In this document: positions 1 to 11,290 of the stretch, in pieces
Layout: each line of letters opens with the position of its first letter
How positions within the stretch are numbered: the first letter of the stretch is position 1
Assembly (NCBI GenBank): GCA_021464415.1
Contig: CM038469.1
Location: 26,095,736-26,159,735, forward strand
Length of the DNA stretch: 64,000 bases
Direction of reading: 5' to 3'
From: Lonicera japonica
Taxonomy: Eukaryota; Streptophyta; Magnoliopsida; Dipsacales; Caprifoliaceae
The notes under the pieces: model-generated
Told to the model about the DNA's origin: nothing
Seen by the model: only the letters and a program-made list of their open reading frames with translations
Databases searched by the model: none
Program-made: the position numbers and the translations under genes

Positions 1-709
1 GAGCAAATGAAAGTGATCTAGGCCTCGACAAATAAAAGGCCCCACAGCGGAGGGGCCAAGCCCTTTTCAGCTTGATCTGAGGAGTACAAGAAAAAAGGCG
101 AGCAAGCTCCTCACTCGAAGACTTACATAGACATGTACAAGAAATTCGACCCTGAAAGCTCGGTAAGTTTCTTATTTATTATTTTTTTCTTTAATATAGT
201 TACTTATGCTTAGTTATTTGTAATACGAAATTCATTACATTTATTGCTATTTGCAGTCAAGGGTTCAGCAGGCGAGTGATGAGGCGGTTGCCTCTTTAAT
301 GGCGAGTATGCCTCCGATAGAGGATACATCGGACAGTTCCTCGCCGGCCTCAGTCATAGCCCCGCTGAGACTCCTTTTTGACATAAAGATCGAGGTCATG
401 GAGAGGGTGGTCTGTCCTTCGAGAGGGACCAGGGTTCCCGGCTTAGGCAGCGAAGTCTCCAAGCAGCCGAGGAGGAGAGGACCATCACAGGCGAAGCCCA
501 GAAACAAAGCGCTTGAGGAGGAGCTTGCTAGACTTAGGGCAAATCAACAGCATTTGGAGGAGCATCTTTAATAGCAAGAGTAGGACCACCAGGAGCGAGA
601 AAGGGAGCGATTGGGGTGGGAAGCTAGGATACAAGCCCAGTTTGAAGAAATGACGAGGCAAATGCGTACGAGGGCTCCAGCATCCTATGGTTCCAACTTC
701 ACTCCTTAG
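1..709 (+). pseudogene. TNPA/Ptta-like CACTA protein, last two exons, broken
   Basis: Positions 1-162 match the fourth coding exon of the CACTA-2 gene (conserved KRPHSGG-type stretch and MYKKFDPE before a gtaag donor). Positions 257-709 match its last exon, after an intron ending ttgcag. The last exon encodes SMPPIEDTSD, a PSRGTRVPGLGS stretch and the start of a coiled coil rich in E, L and R. A TAA at 568-570 ends the frame early, whereas the CACTA-2 copy reads on for about 50 further residues. A TAG also occurs in the first exon (about 19-21). The family is the plant Ptta/En/Spm second protein, which in En/Spm binds subterminal repeats; that role is inferred from family only. Confidence 0.7.
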
Positions 710-964
710 TTTTTGGTTTATTTTATTGTTGAACATTTTAATAGGATTGTAAAGTTTTTAAAATAGTTTTGTAGGACATTTTTAGTTGATATGTAAACGT
801 TTCAAACATTTAATTCGGTGTGATTGAATTATTGAATGCTTGGATGTTTGAATGAATGAAAATATGAATGATTGGGAAAGATGTTTGAATGAATGAAATT
901 GGTTTATAATGTTGGTTATTTGTATAGATGTTCACGTGTGGGGTGCACAGTGTAATAGGCAGTT

Positions 965-1532
965 TCTACCCAATTTTTTATTCACTTAGGTGACGTAGTA
1001 ATTATCTCTCGTCGCCTAAGGGGCACTCAAACTGATCATAAGCGACGTAGGTATTTACCTATGTCCCCTAAGATACCACTACGGGGACGTAGGTTTTTAA
1101 ATCCGTCTCCTAAGTGGGATATGAAGGCGACGTATGTAAATACATAGGTCTCTTATATTTTAATACGCACGCGACATATGTAGTTTACCTACGTCCCCTA
1201 AAGTCTAGTCAAAGGAGAGTTAACTTTGACCTTAGGGGACGTATGTAAATAGACACGTAGCCTAAGTTTTACTACTTAGGCGACGTATGTAGTTTACCTA
1301 AGTCCCCTAAAGTCTAGTCAAAGGAAAGTTGACTTTGACCGTATAGGTGACGTAGTTATTGGTTACGTCGCCGTAGATACTTCTTAGGCAACGTATGTAT
1401 TTGCTTGTGTTGCCCAATACCTTAGACGACACAGCTTACGAGATGTACCTAAGGCAACGTAGCCTACGTCACCTAAGATACGGGTGACGTATATACATAC
1501 TTGGGTGACGTATGAAGTACATCACTTAAGAG
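965..1532. repeat. CACTA-1 subterminal repeats
   Basis: Many degenerate copies of a motif close to GCGACGTA, with its inverse TACGTCGC, are arranged as short inverted pairs (for example GACGTAGGTATTTACCTACGTC-like units near 1040-1070). The same motif fills 52426-52905 in CACTA-2. In En/Spm such repeats are the binding sites of the TNPA protein; here that is inferred from homology. Copies in this element are more degenerate than in CACTA-2, suggesting it is older. Confidence 0.8.
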
Positions 1533-1548
1533 ACCTTTGGTGATAGTG
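1533..1548. repeat. CACTA-1 3' terminal inverted repeat
   Basis: It reads ACCTTTGGTGATAGTG on the plus strand, so the element ends CACTA on the complementary strand. It aligns with the 52411-52425 terminus of CACTA-2 with a few mismatches. The 3 bases after it are atc; the matching duplication would be left of the window. Confidence 0.75.
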
Positions 1549-2830
1549 ATCATATGCACACTCATTTAATTTTAATTAAGTCTATCATATGCACACTAAT
1601 TTAATTATGTTTATTATTATGCATACTTGTTTAGTTAAAGTCTATTTTAAATTGTTTATAAAACTCCCATAGAGTTCACATTGAGTCAGAAACTCACCCA
1701 TACATTATAGCATGTTTAAGGGGAGTTTGCAGCACAACAAACAACCCTACTAGATGGGTTGGTAGTGTGACAAACCCATTAAACACAGATCAACCATTTT
1801 TTGACAGATCAATTTATCAAAACCCAACACTTCAATTGTTTTTGTCGCACGACAAATAGCACACTGTTGGAGTTTGTCGCACGACAAATCCTCCCTAGCA
1901 CTATAAATAGATCAACACCCCCATTGTTTTAAGGAGACGGGTTTTAGACCAAAAATCCTTATTCTCACTCATATCTCCAATTTTTAAGCCTACTTTAGAA
2001 GCATATTTGGTGATATTTATTTCCCCAGGAGTCTCGGATTTAATCTTGACACCCAGAGTTCCACCTTTTGGAGTCGAACTGCCGGAAATATACCTAAACA
2101 ATGAAAGCTAGTATCCATCGGAGGTTTTCTCTGCTACAATATATTCTCTCTTATTGTTATTATTATCGTTAGGAAGGTAACCAAAATCTCTTTTAGAAAT
2201 TTATACTATAAATTGCATATGTTTCTATTTATCACCAATATAGACTATTTATTTCTGCTGTTATCTCCACTTTCTAGTTGGATAAACTTATTATCAACTT
2301 ATTGATAGTTTAATGTCTTCAAACAAAGCTTCTTTTCAAAATCCTGATAAAATTATTTTATAAAACCAGAAGAAGTTAAGTTATTATTGTCTAGATAAAA
2401 CCAAGTTTTCAAAATCCAGACTGATAAAATTTACTTAGGAATAAAACTTGGATGTATTTTCCATATATACCGTAATATATTTGATATACTCTCCTTAAGA
2501 GTTCAATTCCATATTAAATTAACTCCGATAAGATCCGGTCTTTTCTAAACTAACCAAACGGGATAATTGATATTGTTATCTGAGGAAACAATACCAAATC
2601 AATCTCAGGATTTCAAAACAGATAAACTTTTGTCACTAGTAATCAAACTTTGACATAATCAAACTTTGACAAAACCAAACATTGGACCACGGAATACAAG
2701 GTTTTCATGAGATATTTTCAGGAAATAGTAGAATATCAGTAAAAGCATCCAAGTTCTTCGACAAAGAATAAACATATAAATAATACAAGAGATTGAAAGG
2801 GTGGAACGAGTGCTTCACAATTTCCCAATC
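1549..2830 (+). mobile_element. Tat-family LTR 'Tat-0', upstream part
   Basis: From about 1890 this aligns with the Tat-1 LTR: a TATA box at 1902 (TATAAATAG), the ATCAACACCCC start of the transcribed part, and the block near 2800 (AAGGGTGGAACGAGTGCTT). Two perfect inverted repeats TTTGTCGCACGACAAA lie at 1841-1856 and 1873-1888, just upstream of the TATA box, as in the Tat-1 U3. The LTR is interrupted at 2831 by a B-family LTR and continues, inverted, at 7165-6876. Its true left end is uncertain and may have been lost at the CACTA-1 junction. 1549-1660 shows nothing recognisable. No coding sequence follows its 3' end, so it is a solo or truncated LTR. Confidence 0.75.
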
Positions 2831-4037
2831 TGTGAGAACCCGCGCTTTTGACGCCAGGCCCCTTGGCGGCGATTCCTCCGGTTTTTCGATTTGTTTGAAA
2901 AATGGTTCATTTTATTATAGAGAAAAGGTGATCGTTTGTAAAGGAAATAAGAGTTGCCAGTTTGTTTTACTAAACAAAAAAAATCTATGTGAAAGAGAAA
3001 CATTTATGGATTAAACGATCTCTTAAACATAATTAATGCGAAACCAGTTTCGAAGGTTCGAAAATTAAGTTAAAAATCGGGAAGGTGTTAGGCACCCAAT
3101 TCTCCCTTTCGGTCTCTAAGTAGGATATGCATGTAATTATAATCGAACATTCACATGCTTATTGATGTTATCGCATATCGATCCATAATTTTTAGAAAAT
3201 GGGATTTTGGAGGAGGGATGGAAAGCACATGCTTTGTATTTCGCCCTTTGATTTTAGAAACCATTTTGTGTGTATGTGTGATTTGAAAAATGATTTTGAT
3301 AATTTGATTTGGAATTGGATATCTGACAATCCTCGAGATTCGTTCATCAATAATTTATCACAGTTTAATTACTTAAACTAGCATTGATGAATCCAATACT
3401 CTCATATTGGATATTTAAGTAAGCACCATGATTTATAAATTAAACCGGGTACAAATTTTTATTAATTCCTTTATGGATCGAGACTGATAAAATTGAGAAT
3501 TTGTAAATTTAACTAATAAAATTATGTTTAAAAATGATTATAGCTCGCCCACACCTTTGGTTTTGAAAACGAAGTTTAAATATAAATTTTGGACTGATTT
3601 TGAGATAAACATCAATTTTTACATGCGATTAATCAATTATAACTAATAAAATAAAGTCAGATAAAAAAATTAAAGCCGAACTGTGATAAAAAAAATACAT
3701 GATAACCTTGAAAGTAGTAGAATGCTATTTTAGATCACTGTTCTCAAAGTCCCAGAGCTGACTGATGCCTTCAATAGGGTCTATGCAGGTGTAATTATAT
3801 CTGAAAAATATTAATGTGCTGGGCCGAAATTGTTTGTCTGGCAGACAAAGGAGATGCATGTTTGTCTAGTAGAAAAAAGTCTAGGACATTTGTCTAGCAA
3901 ACAAATACTACCCACCCGAGACGGTTTTTTGATATTCTGGCAACACGAAGCATCGAATTGATCTGATTTGCGCTTTCTACTTACTAAATTTGAGCTCATT
4001 TGGGCATTAGGATGGCCTCCATTTGTTTTCCGGAGGT
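2831..4037 (-). mobile_element. B-family solo LTR, copy A, part 1
   Basis: It aligns along its whole length with 17344-18317 plus 19883-about 20200, which is the 5' LTR of element B. It begins TGTGAGAACCCGCG on the plus strand, which is the 3' end of the LTR read on the minus strand. The rest of the same LTR is at 7166-7968 in opposite orientation because of the inversion. The 5 bases to its left (caatc, 2826-2830) match the bases outside the other end (7161-7165, taatc when reversed) at 4 of 5 positions, as expected for a target duplication. It contains the inverted repeat TTTGTCTGGCAGACAAA (3833-3849). It is a solo LTR nested in Tat-0. Confidence 0.8.
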
Positions 4038-6584
4038 GCTAAATAAAACAATACTAACTAAATAAAAAAGAATATTAAATGGAATTAAAACGATGGGAAA
4101 TAAATGTTAGAGGTATCTATAACTAAGGAGTATGAAATTAGTCCAATCGGGTAATCCAAATCTAAGTTTAAACAAGATTTTTTTCTAAAATTTAGCTCCT
4201 AAACTCTCTAGCCATCCATTATATTACAAATACAAGTATATGATAGCTCATGCACGATAAAGACTATATAGACTAGTTTTGACAAATAGAATTCAACGGT
4301 GAAGCTTTTGACTTTGAAAAAGCATAATTTAAAACCTAGTATTGCTAGTGCGTGACAAAAACAATCAAAGTTAATTAAAGTTTTCAAAAATTAATATCTT
4401 AACACTCCTATAAGATTTGAATAGGGTTGAAAGTGATTCAATGCAAATCCAACTTAAAAATAAGGGTGTCGTTATTTACGCCCACCAAATCAGTCACAAA
4501 CACCCCCCAAAGGTAAATTTCTAATCACTAACCCTCCTAAGACTCGCCTAATGAAAGGTGAGTGCAGATGCACACACCCGCCTTACTGGAGTGTTTTTCA
4601 AATAAGGGTCACCTAATGAAAGGTGAGTGTACTCATATAAACTCACCTTATATTAGGAGAGTGTGTTGCTAAGTACTCACTTAACATCAGGCAATGGAGG
4701 GGAGGCGTTTGTGACAAATAAGGCGGTGTTAAAATGTGTTTTTGGTTAAATTTTGAAGTGTGGTGTTTGTGACAAGTTTGAGGGGTGTAAATAACACCAC
4801 CCAAAAATAATGCCGAAAGTCAAAATCGACACTTTCTCGGCACTTATGTAAATAAATACCAAAACAGCGCCAAGTAAGCTAATTCACTTAGAAAACTAAC
4901 TCAACTAATTAGAGGATAAATACCATCCTCAAATAAGCCGTGTTAAGGTTTAGGTGCAAAAATCCATGAATCAACGTTTTTACGGTTCTTAATCACATGG
5001 AATTTTTTAGCTAACTTATGAAAACATATTTTTAACGCATGCAAAGATAAGAAAATACTCATTCATTTAGTAGGTGATCTATAACTAATGTAAAAATCAA
5101 ATTCAAACCTAGATTGTGTTATATGCAAAGATTAATTACACATTTTTCACAACGGACCTCTAATTAAGGATTTAGCTAGCTATATTAAAATCAAACATGC
5201 AAATAATCTTAAAAATCATGAAAAACAATAAACACCTACCTAATAGAAAATTAGATTAGAAAACTTTTGACTTTCAAATTTTGCAATTCTGATTTAAAAC
5301 GAAAATTTTATGGCAAAAAACAATAAACAAAATAGACCTAAACCCTAAGTACTCTAGAAATTCAAATTCTTATTGATTAAGATTGAATCAAACCTGAATA
5401 GCATGGACAAACTATAAACTATTTGAATATAAAAGAAGAATCAAGCATAAATCGATGAAAAACCAACAAAAAAGACCTATAAACCCTAGAACCAGCCCAA
5501 AAAAACGTGGGTTTAAGGTTGATTCTAGAATAACTAATTAATCTATGAATTGCAAACAAAACGAACAATTAAAAGCATTTGAATTGAAAGAAAACAAAAA
5601 ATTAGAGTTTACCCTGAACGCAATTGATACTTGAATTGAAAATTATATTGAATGATGAATTGAATGTTGGTTACAGCAATGTTCTAGCCTCAAAAAATCA
5701 TAAACAGACTAAACTAACAACTGTCTTAAGGAATTAAATAAGAAAACTCTCAAGTTAGATCTTTAGATGTAGCGCAAAAGCACCCAAGAATGTTACGGTG
5801 CTCTCAGTTTCTTTGTTAATCGATTCTAAATTGTTGCATACCTTAAAATATGTGATGTATGACTTTTTAAATGGTACATAAGTGCTTCATGTCTTGGCTT
5901 GAATAATTCTTGAAAAAATAGGCCAAAAAGAGGTAAAAATAAAAAACGGGCCAAAAAAGTGGGTGGGTATCAATCCTCACATGCGGGGATTGATCCTGGT
6001 GATTTCTTCTTTTGCTCATAACTCTGCTCCAAACTCTAATTGATGCATCATTTTTTATTACGCATGGATAATTGAAAGCTCTACAACTTTTATTTCTGGA
6101 GATTTCTTCAATTTCTCAATGGATAAAAACTTTGATCGGCTACAACTTCGGGCTTCTTACGGTAGTTTTCGATTTTCTTCGAAAACGTCCAAGATCGATT
6201 TGATTAAGCTTCTTTTTCTCATAAAATCACTCTTGAACACTTGCATTCACTTCATTCATGCTTAAGGACTTGCTTGTTCTCTTCTTGCTAGTGCTTTAAG
6301 GGCAGTGTTCGAAGTTTTCCTCTCCTCAGGCCTTGAAATGGATATTAACTTCTTTTCGAGCCTTTTTGTTGCACTTTTTTGCATTCAACCTTCTTTTTTG
6401 CATCCAACCTCAGTTACTTAGTCACTTTAGGCCTGCAAAATGGCTTAGTAACATAGAAATACAATGCAATGCCTTCTTTTCACGCTTAAACTGAATTTAC
6501 ATGCAATTTTCGGTGTTAGATAATATCTATAAGCTAATAGAGCCATATTTAAATGATTAGAAATACAATTTTTGGGCTCAATCA
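4038..6584 (-). mobile_element. Athila 5' LTR, main part, inverted
   Basis: It is the reverse complement of the 3' LTR at 43959-47450, without the 1.24-kb solo LTR present there. Its end at 6584 is the reverse of TGATTGAGCCC, the LTR start also found at 43959. The 5 bases beyond (6585-6589) reverse to gtatt; the bases after the 3' LTR are atatt (47796-47800), a 4 of 5 target-duplication match that only makes sense if this segment is turned back. Around 5760-5800 the sequence shows the empty site of the solo LTR found in the 3' copy. Confidence 0.85.
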
Positions 6585-6875
6585 AATACTTGCAAGTCTT
6601 GGTTCTTTAGCCACCCTTTTCATTTCCTCATCACAGGATGTTGATTCGTTGACATCAAGGATCATCTCATCCCATGTGGAGGACACATGGTACCTGTCCA
6701 GTGGACTTAATTTTACTGGTTCCTGACAGTGTTAATTGTTATTATCTCTATGAGCATTTCTATCAAAACTTCTCTTTCTAACCTTAATCATATGAGCTCC
6801 TGAAACTCATTATGCAAACTAGTTTCCTTATCCCTATAGTTGGTGTTATAAGGTGAGGTTGTATGGGTTTGGTAT
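6585..6875 (-). pseudogene. Fragment of old Ty3 element Z, gag-like frame
   Basis: This lies between the Athila LTR end and the Tat-0 LTR end. Read on the minus strand it has an open stretch that includes DRYHVSSTWDEMI and runs to the Athila boundary. If the Athila element and one target duplication are ignored, the same frame continues at 47801 on the plus strand into a decayed gag. It is therefore read as the left half of the target that Athila inserted into. No domain is recognised in the fragment itself. Nearer 6876 it shows stops and no further similarity. Confidence 0.5.
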
Positions 6876-7165
6876 TATGAGAATCCGCAAATGCATCTCC
6901 TGTGAGTCTCAACCTCTAGTTTTGGGGTCTGAAACATTGGAAAGGATCTCATTGTTCCATTTGCTTATATATGGTGATAATTATTATCATGTGTCTTACT
7001 ATCCTAATGTAAAAGCAGGAGGGATCGTTCAGAGCCGCCAGTACGTTTTACTAGAAAATGGACAAAAAGGGTTGTGTAAGGGTAAAGGCTATAAATAAGC
7101 CTTTCCATACACGTTTATATGCGAAACTAGGATTCTATATGGTTAAAAAACTATATAACGGATTA
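6876..7165 (-). mobile_element. Tat-0 LTR, downstream part, inverted
   Basis: The reverse complement aligns with the end of the Tat-1 LTR (about 22600-22875). Shared blocks are the sequence near a TTCGCA, a second AAGGCTTAT block, AAAACGTACTGGCG, and the LTR end GCATTTGCGGATTCTCATA. The open reading frame of 81 codons at 6853-7098 is antisense to LTR sequence and is not a gene. No primer-binding site follows the LTR end, so Tat-0 has no internal region here. Confidence 0.75.
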
Positions 7166-7968
7166 TGTGAATACCTCATTTTGTGACCCTTACAAGAATC
7201 TCGACCTCTAAGGAAATGAACACGCATGCATGCATGAGCATTCATAAGTGCATACATACAATATATGTGATACAAGTCAAAAAATTAAGCCAAAAAGACA
7301 TCCGGATGAGAAGTTACTAGAATTACCAAAAACTTTCGAAATTAAAAACTATCAATCTCATGGAAACTTATGCAATGAGAGTTCCCAGGTCTTAATCATT
7401 CTCAAACTTTGGGATTTGTTACGTTAGAAGGAGTAACATACTCAAAAAACAGCTCGATTCGACGGTCAAATCTCTAGGAATTCAAAAAACTAGAAGTTCA
7501 CTTTGGGTAATCAAATGGATGTCTTCTTAAAGTCCAAATTATCTTAAATTTTTTCTGTAGATAAGTTGTATTATGGGGGAGAACATATTAAAAAATCAAA
7601 TCGATTCGATGCTCCGTTGGGTCGGGAAAGCAAAAACCGTCTAAAGAGAATAAATGTTTGTTTGCCAGACAAATGCCCTAAGGCATTTGTCCACATGAAA
7701 CAAAAGGTTTGTGTCGTGTGGACAAAAGTCTAAGACTTTTGTCTACTAGACAAACATCCATTACTTGTGTTTGCCAAACAAATGTTCGGAATCAAAAACC
7801 ATCGAATTTTGTACATTGAGACCTCTTGACTTTTGATCATCCTGAAATTTTGAGGGTTGTTAGAAAGTACTATAAGGAAAAACATACTAAAAAATCAACT
7901 CGATCCGATAGCCGGATCTGTAGGAATTGAAAAAATTGGGTGTTCACTTCGGGAAAACAAACGGAGGT
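7166..7968 (+). mobile_element. B-family solo LTR, copy A, part 2
   Basis: It begins TGTGAATACCTCATTTTG, the LTR 5' end, matching the reverse complement of 20944 downward in element B. It covers exactly the part of the LTR that is missing from 2831-4037, with about 20 bp of overlap at the inversion junction. It contains the perfect inverted repeat TTTGTCTACTAGACAAA (7738-7754) and several related imperfect ones between 7650 and 7790. Confidence 0.8.
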
Positions 7969-8224
7969 ATTGTTAGTTTATTTGCATGCTCCCTTAATGC
8001 ATTTATGAAGCCTTTTCAGTAGATAACTTAGTTTCAATTTCCTTTTTTTTCCCAATAGTATCATATTTTCCTTCATTTTTCCTTCTTCCCTTTGAGAAAG
8101 ATAGCTAGAGAAATAAATTCCTTGCCTTCTACGTGGTTCAACCTTGGATCTTCCCAAATATACTATAACTTGACCGCCTACACTTGGGTGTAACAACTTT
8201 CTCTTTTTACGTGTAATCAAGTCA
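7969..8224 (+). mobile_element. Athila 5' LTR, 3' end portion
   Basis: It aligns in direct orientation with 47450-47795, the end of the 3' LTR, through TTGAGAAAGATA, AGAGAAATAAATTC and the final CAAGTCA. It is followed at 8229 by a primer-binding site, which fixes it as the 3' end of a 5' LTR. Confidence 0.85.
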
Positions 8225-8228
8225 TTTC

Positions 8229-8246
8229 TGGCACCGTTGTCAGGGA
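8229..8246 (+). other. Athila primer-binding site
   Basis: TGGCACCGTTGTCAGGGA lies 4 bases after the 5' LTR end. It starts with TGG, complementary to a tRNA CCA end, and is close to the TGGCGCCGTTGCCGGGGA type common in plant Ty3 elements. The priming tRNA is not identified here. Confidence 0.75.
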
Positions 8247-8334
8247 AGGCCAAAAGTTTCATTTGTTTCTTTCTAATTTGTTTCTTTCTTTTATTTTTTA
8301 TACTAGGATTCTATATTAGGTCTCTGCCTAGTAT

Positions 8335-9780
8335 ATGAAACCTTGGTTTCGTGGTCCTAACAATCACATTTCAAGTAATCCTCTATACGAGTACGGTGCC
8401 ATCCTTGACAAGGACAAGGTAGACGACGAATCTTCTAAAGCATACGAGTCTTCCACTTTAGCCAATTCAGTTCCTTTTTCTTTTGATTCTACAAATAGTA
8501 CTATCTCGTGGGTAATTGAACACTCAATGGCTGATCAGAACGTTGAAGAATAAGCAGCCGCATTTACAGCAGCATAAGCAGCTAACTTGGCAGCTAATAA
8601 TGGAGCTAACCAAGCAGTTCAAAACCTGAATATTACTTTGCGCGAACTCTTACTTCCTGGAAAAAATGCTACTCCTTCTTGCATTAATTTTCCAAATGAT
8701 GCAAACAATTTCGATTTCTGCAATGGCATGATTCAACTTCTACCTATCTATCATGGATTTGAATGCGAACAAGCCTATGTTCATATTTAAGAATTTGAGG
8801 ATGTCTGTATCATTTTTAATGATCAGTATGGTGTTGAAGATACAATTAAGTTAAAGTTATTTTCTTTCCCCCTGAAAGATAAAACTAAGACTTGGTTTAT
8901 CTCCCTATGCCCAAGATCCATCAAATTGTGGCAAGAACTTCAAGATCAATTCCTCAAGAAATTCTTTCATTTACATCTTACTTCCAACTCGAAGAAAGTG
9001 ATTCAAAACTTTCTTAAAAGGATAATGAAACCTACTTCCAGTGTTAGGAGGGCTTTAAAGATCTTTTTAATTCTTGTCCGCATCACTATTATGAAAAGTG
9101 GAGAATAATCAGTTTCTTCTATGATGGTCTAGTTCCTTCCAGTCGTCAGTTTGTTGAATTTATGTGCAATGGAAAATTCTTAGGAAAGAGTCCTACAAAT
9201 GCAAAGGGATATCTCGAATGGTTTTATAAAGTTTCTCAGGAATGGGAACTAAATGCTAAGGTAGGTACAACTAAAGCAAAGGTAGCACCAATTGGTGTAT
9301 ACCAATTGAAGGATAGCGATGAAATCAGTGCTAATATAGCTACTATTTTCTGAAAATTTGAATCTTTATAAACAAACAAAGGAGAACCAGCTCCTAAGCA
9401 GTTTGTGGAGCAACATTACAGTATTTACGACACACTTGGTCATCTCACCAGTGACTGTCCGACCATCCCATCTCTTAGAGAGGTGTTGAACACTGATGTC
9501 ATTGTTGTCATGCAAATTAGCAAATCCAATTTTTATAAGGATCGATATAACCCAACTTGGAAGAACCACCCCAACCTCAATTCGTCTGTAACCACTATGA
9601 AGGCAACCCCATGAACCCTCTCAACCATTTCAATAGCCCCAGTCGAATTTCAAACCACCACCACTTCAACCATTCTATCAGTAGTCCCAACCTATAGTTA
9701 GTTTTCAATCTCAACCTCAGTATTATCAACAATCTCAAGGTTCGGATCCTAATTCTTAGACTCCACTGCATAGGAAAGTC
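8335..9780 (+). pseudogene. Athila gag, degenerate
   Basis: Open pieces begin MKPWFRGPNNHISSNPLYE (8335-8553), then 8587-8790 with TLRELLLPG and LPIYHGFECE, then 8800-9110 with FPLKDKTKTWFISL and QDQFLKKFF, then 9162-9353. These are in the order of an Athila/Cyclops-type capsid domain (retrotransposon gag family). A zinc-knuckle-like stretch around 9405-9470 (HYSIYDTLGHLTSDC) is poorly kept. At least five stops and some frame changes separate the pieces, so no capsid protein can be made. The start at 8335 is the first in-frame ATG after the leader. Confidence 0.8.
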
Positions 9781-10399
9781 TTTAAGGAGAACTTATAAGG
9801 CATGTTCTAACAGATGCTGCATATGATGAACTAGATGAAAGTTTCGATAGAGAAGATTGCTAGTCAAAATGATCTGAAGGGGAAGGCAGTTTTTCCAGCT
9901 TAACCTCAGCCCAATCCTAAAGGCACTAATAACTATTCTTCTTTAGGCACTAAGCAATATCATGAGTAAGCCAAAACTATCACTACTTTGAGGAGTGGTA
10001 GAGTTATTGATAATCAAATAGAGCCACCTCCACTTGAATATGTTCAAATAAAAGGGATAGAGAATGAAGATGAAGAACTTAAAACCAAATAGTACATTCA
10101 TATTGAAGCCTTGAGAGAAACTGAGATAGTTAAGGAAGCCGAGGCAGAAGCCAAGAATGTGAATGATGTTCCTGAAAAAGATGAAACTTATATTCCTCAC
10201 ATGTTCCTTTTCCTGAAAGGTTATAGAAACCAGCTAAAGATAATTGTAATTCTAATATTCTTGATCTTTTTAAGCAAGTGAAGATTAATATTCCTCTTTT
10301 GGATGCAATCAAGTAAATTCCTTCTTATGCTAAGTTTCTTAAAGACTTATGCACCATAAAGAAAATAGTCTCTATCCAGAAGAAAGCATTTTTGGCTTT

Positions 10400-11290
10400 G
10401 CAGGTGAGCTCAATCATTCAACACAATTTACCTACCAAGTACAACGATCCTAGTTGTCCTACCATTTTTTTACATTAGTAATCAAAAGATTGAAATTGCA
10501 CTCCTAGATCTTGGTTTTAGCACGAACTTACTCCCATATTCTGTTTATCAGCAGTTAGGTTTGGGTAAGTTGAAACCCACGAGAATTTTCTTACAACTGG
10601 TTGATCATTCCATGAAAGTTCTACGAGGAGTAATTCTTATGGCCAACGCTGGTACCTAGATTCCCATCATTCTAAGAAGACACTTCCTTGATACTATCAA
10701 TTTATTATCAGTTTAGGAATGGTGTCATGAAACCCTCGTTCGAAAATATGACTCTTGATGTCAATATTTTCTCAATTTCTAAACAGCCAGATCTTGAAGA
10801 AGAAGATATTCGAGAAGTTAGTTACTTGGATATGGTTTTGGAAGAATACTTTGGTTTGATGCAATATGAAGACCCACTTGAGTCAACCTTAACTCATTAT
10901 CTTTCTGATTTTGAAGCTTATTCTCCTATCGAAAAGGAGATAAGTGAGGCAGTTTTTGATCTCAATTTTAGCAATGATGCTGAAGAGCCCAAAACAAAGC
11001 AGGCTATATGGACTGAAAAGTTTGAAGAACTTTCCCGAGTAATTCTTTAGTCATCCTTTTTGCGTTCGAAATTGCCAAATTAGAACTTAAGCCCCTACAT
11101 CGGGAGCTCAAGTATGCCTTTTTAGGAGAATCTGAGACTTATCATGTCATAGTCTCAAGCAAGTTAAATTTCACTCAAGAGTCTGAGCTCTTGAAAATTC
11201 TTAAACTACACAAAGATGCATTAAGATGTACTATAGCTGATCTGAAAGGTATAAGCCCCGATATTTGTACTTATAAGATATTCCTTGAAT
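10400..11290 (+). pseudogene. Athila protease and linker, degenerate
   Basis: Around 10480-10660 the translation gives an aspartic-protease-like core (IALLDLGFSTNLLPYSVYQ, with D-L-G in place of the usual D-S/T/L-G-A) followed by LGKLKPTRIFLQLVDHS. An open frame of 120 codons (10688-11050) rich in D and E matches the acidic protease-RT linker of this lineage. The protease block is interrupted by stops on both sides, including TAG at about 10658 and 10713. Confidence 0.7.

Larger units (their letters stand above)
1..1548 (+). mobile_element. CACTA (En/Spm-like) transposon CACTA-1, 3' part
   Basis: The window opens inside this element. It holds the last exons of a TNPA-like gene (1-709), a 3' untranslated stretch, a block of subterminal repeats (about 965-1532) and a terminal repeat ending at 1548. 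The reverse complement of the end begins CACTATCACCAAAGG, which matches the CACTACCTCAAAAGG terminus of CACTA-2 at 52411. The coding part is clearly homologous to 53192-53964 on the minus strand. The 5' part and the transposase gene lie outside the window, so completeness and the target duplication cannot be judged. Confidence 0.85.
4038..7968. other. Inverted segment spanning three nested LTRs
   Basis: Three sequence families change orientation at the same two points. The Athila LTR runs minus at 4038-6584 but plus at 7969-8224. Tat-0 runs plus up to 2830 but minus at 6876-7165. The B-family LTR runs minus at 2831-4037 but plus at 7166-7968. Reversing this one segment makes all three LTRs contiguous and collinear with their other copies in the window. 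Both junctions read CGGAGGT on the plus strand (4031-4037 and 7962-7968), and a stretch close to CCTCCATTTGTTTTCC occurs at both ends in opposite orientation (4016-4031 and about 7952-7968). Confidence 0.8.

Noticed and set aside
4038..6584. A separate Athila LTR inserted in reverse
   Set aside because: Its end is missing exactly where 7969-8224 supplies it, and its flank matches the 3' LTR duplication only when reversed, so one inversion explains all.
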